Assembly: GCA_013298325.1 (NCBI GenBank)
Contig: JAAFHJ010000150.1
Location: 1 to 9,298, forward strand
DNA: 9,298 nt
Source: Myxococcales bacterium
GTDB lineage: Bacteria; Myxococcota_A; Polyangia; Polyangiales; Polyangiaceae
Direction of reading: 5' to 3'
The position numbers and the translations under genes were made by a program. Under the pieces are notes generated by a model. The model was not told the DNA's origin. It saw only the letters and a program-made list of their open reading frames with translations, and did no database searches. Below, in pieces: positions 7,147-9,298 of the stretch (position 1 is the first letter of the stretch; each line of letters begins with the position of its first letter).

Positions 7147-7800
7147 ATGGCACGCCTCGCCCTCTTCGACATGGACCGAACGTTGGTTCGGAAAGAGACG
7201 GCGTCGCTCTACATGCGCCATCAATACGAGCAGGGGGCCGCTTCAAAGCGGGATCTCCTTCGTGTCGGCGCCTGGGTGCTCCAATACACACTCGGGATCG
7301 TCGACGCCGAGAAGGTCGCCGCCCAGGCGATTTCCGTCCTTCGCGGCACCTCCGAGATCGCGATGAAGGCGCGTTGCGACGACTGGTTTCAGAGCCACGT
7401 GCGCCCTCACGTGAGCGACGAGGCACGCCGCGTCGTCCGTCGCCACGAAGCAGTCGGCGATGTCCTTGTGCTGGCGACTGGCGGCACCCTCTACGGCGCG
7501 CTTCCGGTGGCGCGCCATTTCCAGATTCCCCACGTCGTCGCAAGCCTCCTCGACGTCGACGAACGCGGCATTTTTACCGGAAATTTCGTCGCGCCGCTCG
7601 CCTACAGCCACGGGAAGGTCACCCGCGTGCGTGCCCTCGCCGCGCGCCTCGGACACCGGCTCGAAGATGCTGCATTTTACAGCGACTCTATCACCGATCT
7701 CCCGCTGCTCGAGGCGGTGGGGGAGCCCTATTGCGTCAATCCGGACGTCCGTCTCGCGCGCCTTGCGAAGAAGCGCGGCTGGCCGATCCTCGCCTGGTAA
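7147..7800 (+). CDS. HAD-IB family phosphatase (phosphoserine phosphatase-like)
   Basis: A 217-residue cytoplasmic haloacid dehalogenase-type phosphohydrolase. Motif I is FDMDRTL with nucleophile Asp8 and acid Asp10; motif II is LVLATGGT with Thr111; motif III Lys157 is in YSHGKVTRV; motif IV is YSDSITDLPLL with Asp180 and Asp184 for magnesium. The helical cap between motifs I and II (about 18-80) and the ending PYCVNPDVRLARLAKKRGW match the SerB-like IB group, which includes phosphoserine phosphatases and other small-molecule phosphatases. The true substrate cannot be read from sequence. ATG at 7147 is preferred, since it places motif I at residue 8; an in-frame TTG at 7126 adds seven residues. 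Neither has a good ribosome site. The gene lies 112 bases after the protease gene and 20 bases before nadC, so it is probably cotranscribed with nadC. Confidence 0.9.
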   Translation: MARLALFDMDRTLVRKETASLYMRHQYEQGAASKRDLLRVGAWVLQYTLGIVDAEKVAAQAISVLRGTSEIAMKARCDDWFQSHVRPHVSDEARRVVRRHEAVGDVLVLATGGTLYGALPVARHFQIPHVVASLLDVDERGIFTGNFVAPLAYSHGKVTRVRALAARLGHRLEDAAFYSDSITDLPLLEAVGEPYCVNPDVRLARLAKKRGWPILAW

Positions 7801-7811
7801 CCCCGTTCGTT

Positions 7812-7815
7812 GGAG
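7812..7815 (+). promoter_or_regulatory. Ribosome binding site of nadC
   Basis: GGAG lies five bases before the ATG at 7821. It is one of the few clear Shine-Dalgarno sequences in the window and fixes the nadC start against the longer open frame upstream. Confidence 0.6.
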
Positions 7816-7820
7816 CTCCA

Positions 7821-8711
7821 ATGATTGCATCTTCTCCGTTTTCCGCCGGCTGGCGCGGCGAACTCCCCCGGATCGTGATCGACGAGATCGTTACGCGCGC
7901 CCTCGCCGAAGACCTTGCAGGGGGCGACGTCACGACGGAAGCCTGCATCGATGCCGACGCGACGAGCGTCGCGCTGGCGGTCGCCCGAAAAGAGCTTGTT
8001 GTCGCCGGCCTCGTCGTCGCGGAGCGTGCCTTTCACCTCGTCGATCCGGGCCTCCACGTCGAGCTGCTTGCCGCCGATGGCGCCCTCGCCCCGGCGGGGA
8101 CGGCGCTCCTTCGCGCCACGGGGAGCAGTCGCTCGTTGCTCATGGCCGAGCGGGTGGCTCTCAATTTTATGCAGCGAATGAGCGGTGTTGCGACGCTTAC
8201 TCGGCGCTACGTCTCGGCGATCACCGCCGGCGCGGCAACGCGTGTCACCGATACGCGGAAGACGACCCCAGGCCTCCGGGCCTTCGAACGCTACGCGGTC
8301 CGCTGTGGCGGCGGGAAGAACCATCGCGACAACCTCGGGTCGGCGATTCTCATCAAGGACAACCACATTGCCGCCTGCGGTGGAGTCGCGAACGCCATCG
8401 CGCGCGCAAAGGCCCGATCGCCGCACACCAGCAAAATTGAATGTGAGGTCGATACGCTCGCTCAATTGGCCATTGCTCTCGACGCAGGCGCCGACATCGT
8501 CCTCCTCGACAACATGAATGATGCCGTCGTCGCCGAAGCGATCGCCATCAATCGAGCCCATGCGCGCCCCGCGATCTTGGAGGCGTCGGGCGGGATTACC
8601 CTGGAGCGCATTGCCGCCCTCTCCGCCCTCGGCATCGACGCGATCAGCGTCGGCGCGCTCACTCACAGCGCCGTCGCCGTCGACATCGGTCTCGATTTCG
8701 ACCCGGCATGA
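7821..8711 (+). CDS. nadC: Nicotinate-nucleotide pyrophosphorylase (quinolinate phosphoribosyltransferase)
   Basis: NadC converts quinolinate and PRPP to nicotinate mononucleotide, CO2 and pyrophosphate in de novo NAD synthesis. The 296-residue length is normal for the family. Family signatures in order: EDLAGGDVTTEA (about 30-41), AERVALNFMQRMSGVAT, DTRKTTPGLR (144-153), GGGKNHRDNL (163-172, with Lys166, His168 and Arg169 in the phosphate-binding region), LIKDNHI (Lys179), EVDT, LLDNM (Asp230), EASGGI and VGALTHS near the C-terminus. Start: ATG at 7821 with GGAG five bases upstream; the much longer open frame upstream is a shadow of the HAD gene. It follows the HAD gene by 20 bases and its TGA overlaps the birA ATG. 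nadA and nadB, which make quinolinate, are not in the window. No riboswitch is visible. Confidence 0.97.
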   Translation: MIASSPFSAGWRGELPRIVIDEIVTRALAEDLAGGDVTTEACIDADATSVALAVARKELVVAGLVVAERAFHLVDPGLHVELLAADGALAPAGTALLRATGSSRSLLMAERVALNFMQRMSGVATLTRRYVSAITAGAATRVTDTRKTTPGLRAFERYAVRCGGGKNHRDNLGSAILIKDNHIAACGGVANAIARAKARSPHTSKIECEVDTLAQLAIALDAGADIVLLDNMNDAVVAEAIAINRAHARPAILEASGGITLERIAALSALGIDAISVGALTHSAVAVDIGLDFDPA

Positions 8712-9298
8712 GCGCGCCGATCGATGCCGAACGCGCAGGCCCCAGTCGCGACTTGGCTCAGGAATTTGTAAGTGTATTCGAGGGTTTGGCTGCTTCTGTT
8801 GTCCACGTCCCGACGACCACATCGACGAACGACTTGGCAAAAGAGGCGGCGCGGGCGGGATGCGTGCATGGTGCACTATTTCTTGCCGATGCCCAGACGG
8901 CCGGTCGTGGTCGTCAAGGGCGCGCCTGGTCGTCGCCAAGCGGGGAGAACCTGCTCCTCTCCGTCGTGTACCGTTCGCCGCTCCTGCGTCGGTTTCCCGC
9001 GCGTCGCCCCCTCGTGCCGCTTGCGACCGGTCTCGCCGTCGCCCACACGATCGCCGACGTGCTCCCCGCGCCGGCGCGTGCCGCCGTCAAATGGCCGAAT
9101 GATGTTCTCGTGTTTGCCGGGGAAACTCGAAAGAAAATAGCCGGAATTCTCGTAGAAGTCGTTGGTGATGCGCTTGTCGTCGGAATTGGAATTAACGTCT
9201 CAACGACCGACTTCCCGGAAGAAATTACCACCGTCGCAACCAGCATTGCGGCAGTCCGCGGCGACCACGCCATCGGTCGCCGTCAGGTTGTCCAGGCG
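8708..9298 (+). CDS. birA: Biotin--protein ligase (BirA catalytic domain), partial at right edge
   Basis: The enzyme activates biotin as biotinyl-AMP and attaches it to the biotin carboxyl carrier protein of acetyl-CoA carboxylase and related enzymes. 197 codons are present and the frame is open to the window edge. Signatures: TTTSTNDLAKE (36-46), the biotin-adenylate loop GRGRQGRAWSS (66-76), KWPNDV (128-133), KKIAGILVE with catalytic-type Lys143, and GIGINV. Only about 30 residues precede the catalytic core and they do not resemble a helix-turn-helix, so this appears to be a monofunctional (group I) ligase and not a biotin-operon repressor like E. coli BirA. The C-terminal SH3-like domain lies beyond the edge. 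The ATG overlaps the nadC stop as ATGA and has no separate ribosome site, suggesting translational coupling; nadC and birA being adjacent is seen in other bacteria. Confidence 0.95.
   Translation, partial: MSAPIDAERAGPSRDLAQEFVSVFEGLAASVVHVPTTTSTNDLAKEAARAGCVHGALFLADAQTAGRGRQGRAWSSPSGENLLLSVVYRSPLLRRFPARRPLVPLATGLAVAHTIADVLPAPARAAVKWPNDVLVFAGETRKKIAGILVEVVGDALVVGIGINVSTTDFPEEITTVATSIAAVRGDHAIGRRQVVQA

Noticed and set aside
7035..7820. Plus-strand open frame upstream of nadC giving a 558-residue fusion
   Set aside because: The extra 262 codons are an Arg/Pro-rich shadow of the HAD gene; nadC has a ribosome site and normal length from 7821.
7728..8939. 403-codon minus-strand open frame opposite nadC
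   Set aside because: It is a shadow of nadC and birA, both strongly supported by family motifs.

Overview
The window is G+C-rich, tightly packed bacterial DNA. It most likely comes from a myxobacterium-type organism (Myxococcota, probably Polyangia). This rests on three things: a Hanks-type Ser/Thr kinase with a Pro/Ser-rich linker, one membrane span and a large outer domain; a lipoprotein whose mature start is an Asp/Gly/Ala-rich linker; and the general codon style. The taxonomic call is inference, because there is no rRNA or tRNA here.

Layout. Positions 1-3386 hold three minus-strand genes, in transcription order: an SGNH/GDSL-hydrolase lipoprotein (3386 to 2022), a small soluble sensor histidine kinase (2025 to 1363) whose GTG start overlaps the lipoprotein stop as GTGA, and the N-terminal 429 codons of a UvrA-family excinuclease ATPase (1287 to the window edge). 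A 75-base gap with a perfect 15-bp palindrome separates the histidine kinase from uvrA. A divergent intergenic region of about 126 bases (3387-3512), carrying a 13-bp palindrome, separates this cluster from the plus-strand genes.

From 3513 to the end all genes are on the plus strand and closely spaced: a membrane Ser/Thr protein kinase (3513-5990, with the rest of its reading frame displaced into 5932-6186), a CPBP/Abi-type intramembrane protease (6201-7034), a HAD-IB phosphatase (7147-7800), nadC (7821-8711) and a biotin-protein ligase, birA (8708 to the edge, partial). nadC and birA overlap by ATGA. The first two genes look like envelope signalling and proteolysis, the last two like cofactor metabolism (NAD and biotin). 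Whether all five share one transcript cannot be seen; the only sizeable gap is 112 bases before the HAD gene.

The most notable point is the kinase. Its outer domain contains seven recurring segments of about 46-65 residues that look like beta-propeller blades. A run of seven A at 5925-5931 shifts the frame exactly between blades five and six, and the downstream frame continues the missing two blades to a natural stop. This is either a sequencing/assembly error, a recent mutation, or a slippage site giving two receptor forms. I see no mobile elements, CRISPR arrays, RNA genes or convincing terminators, and no clearly new multi-gene system.
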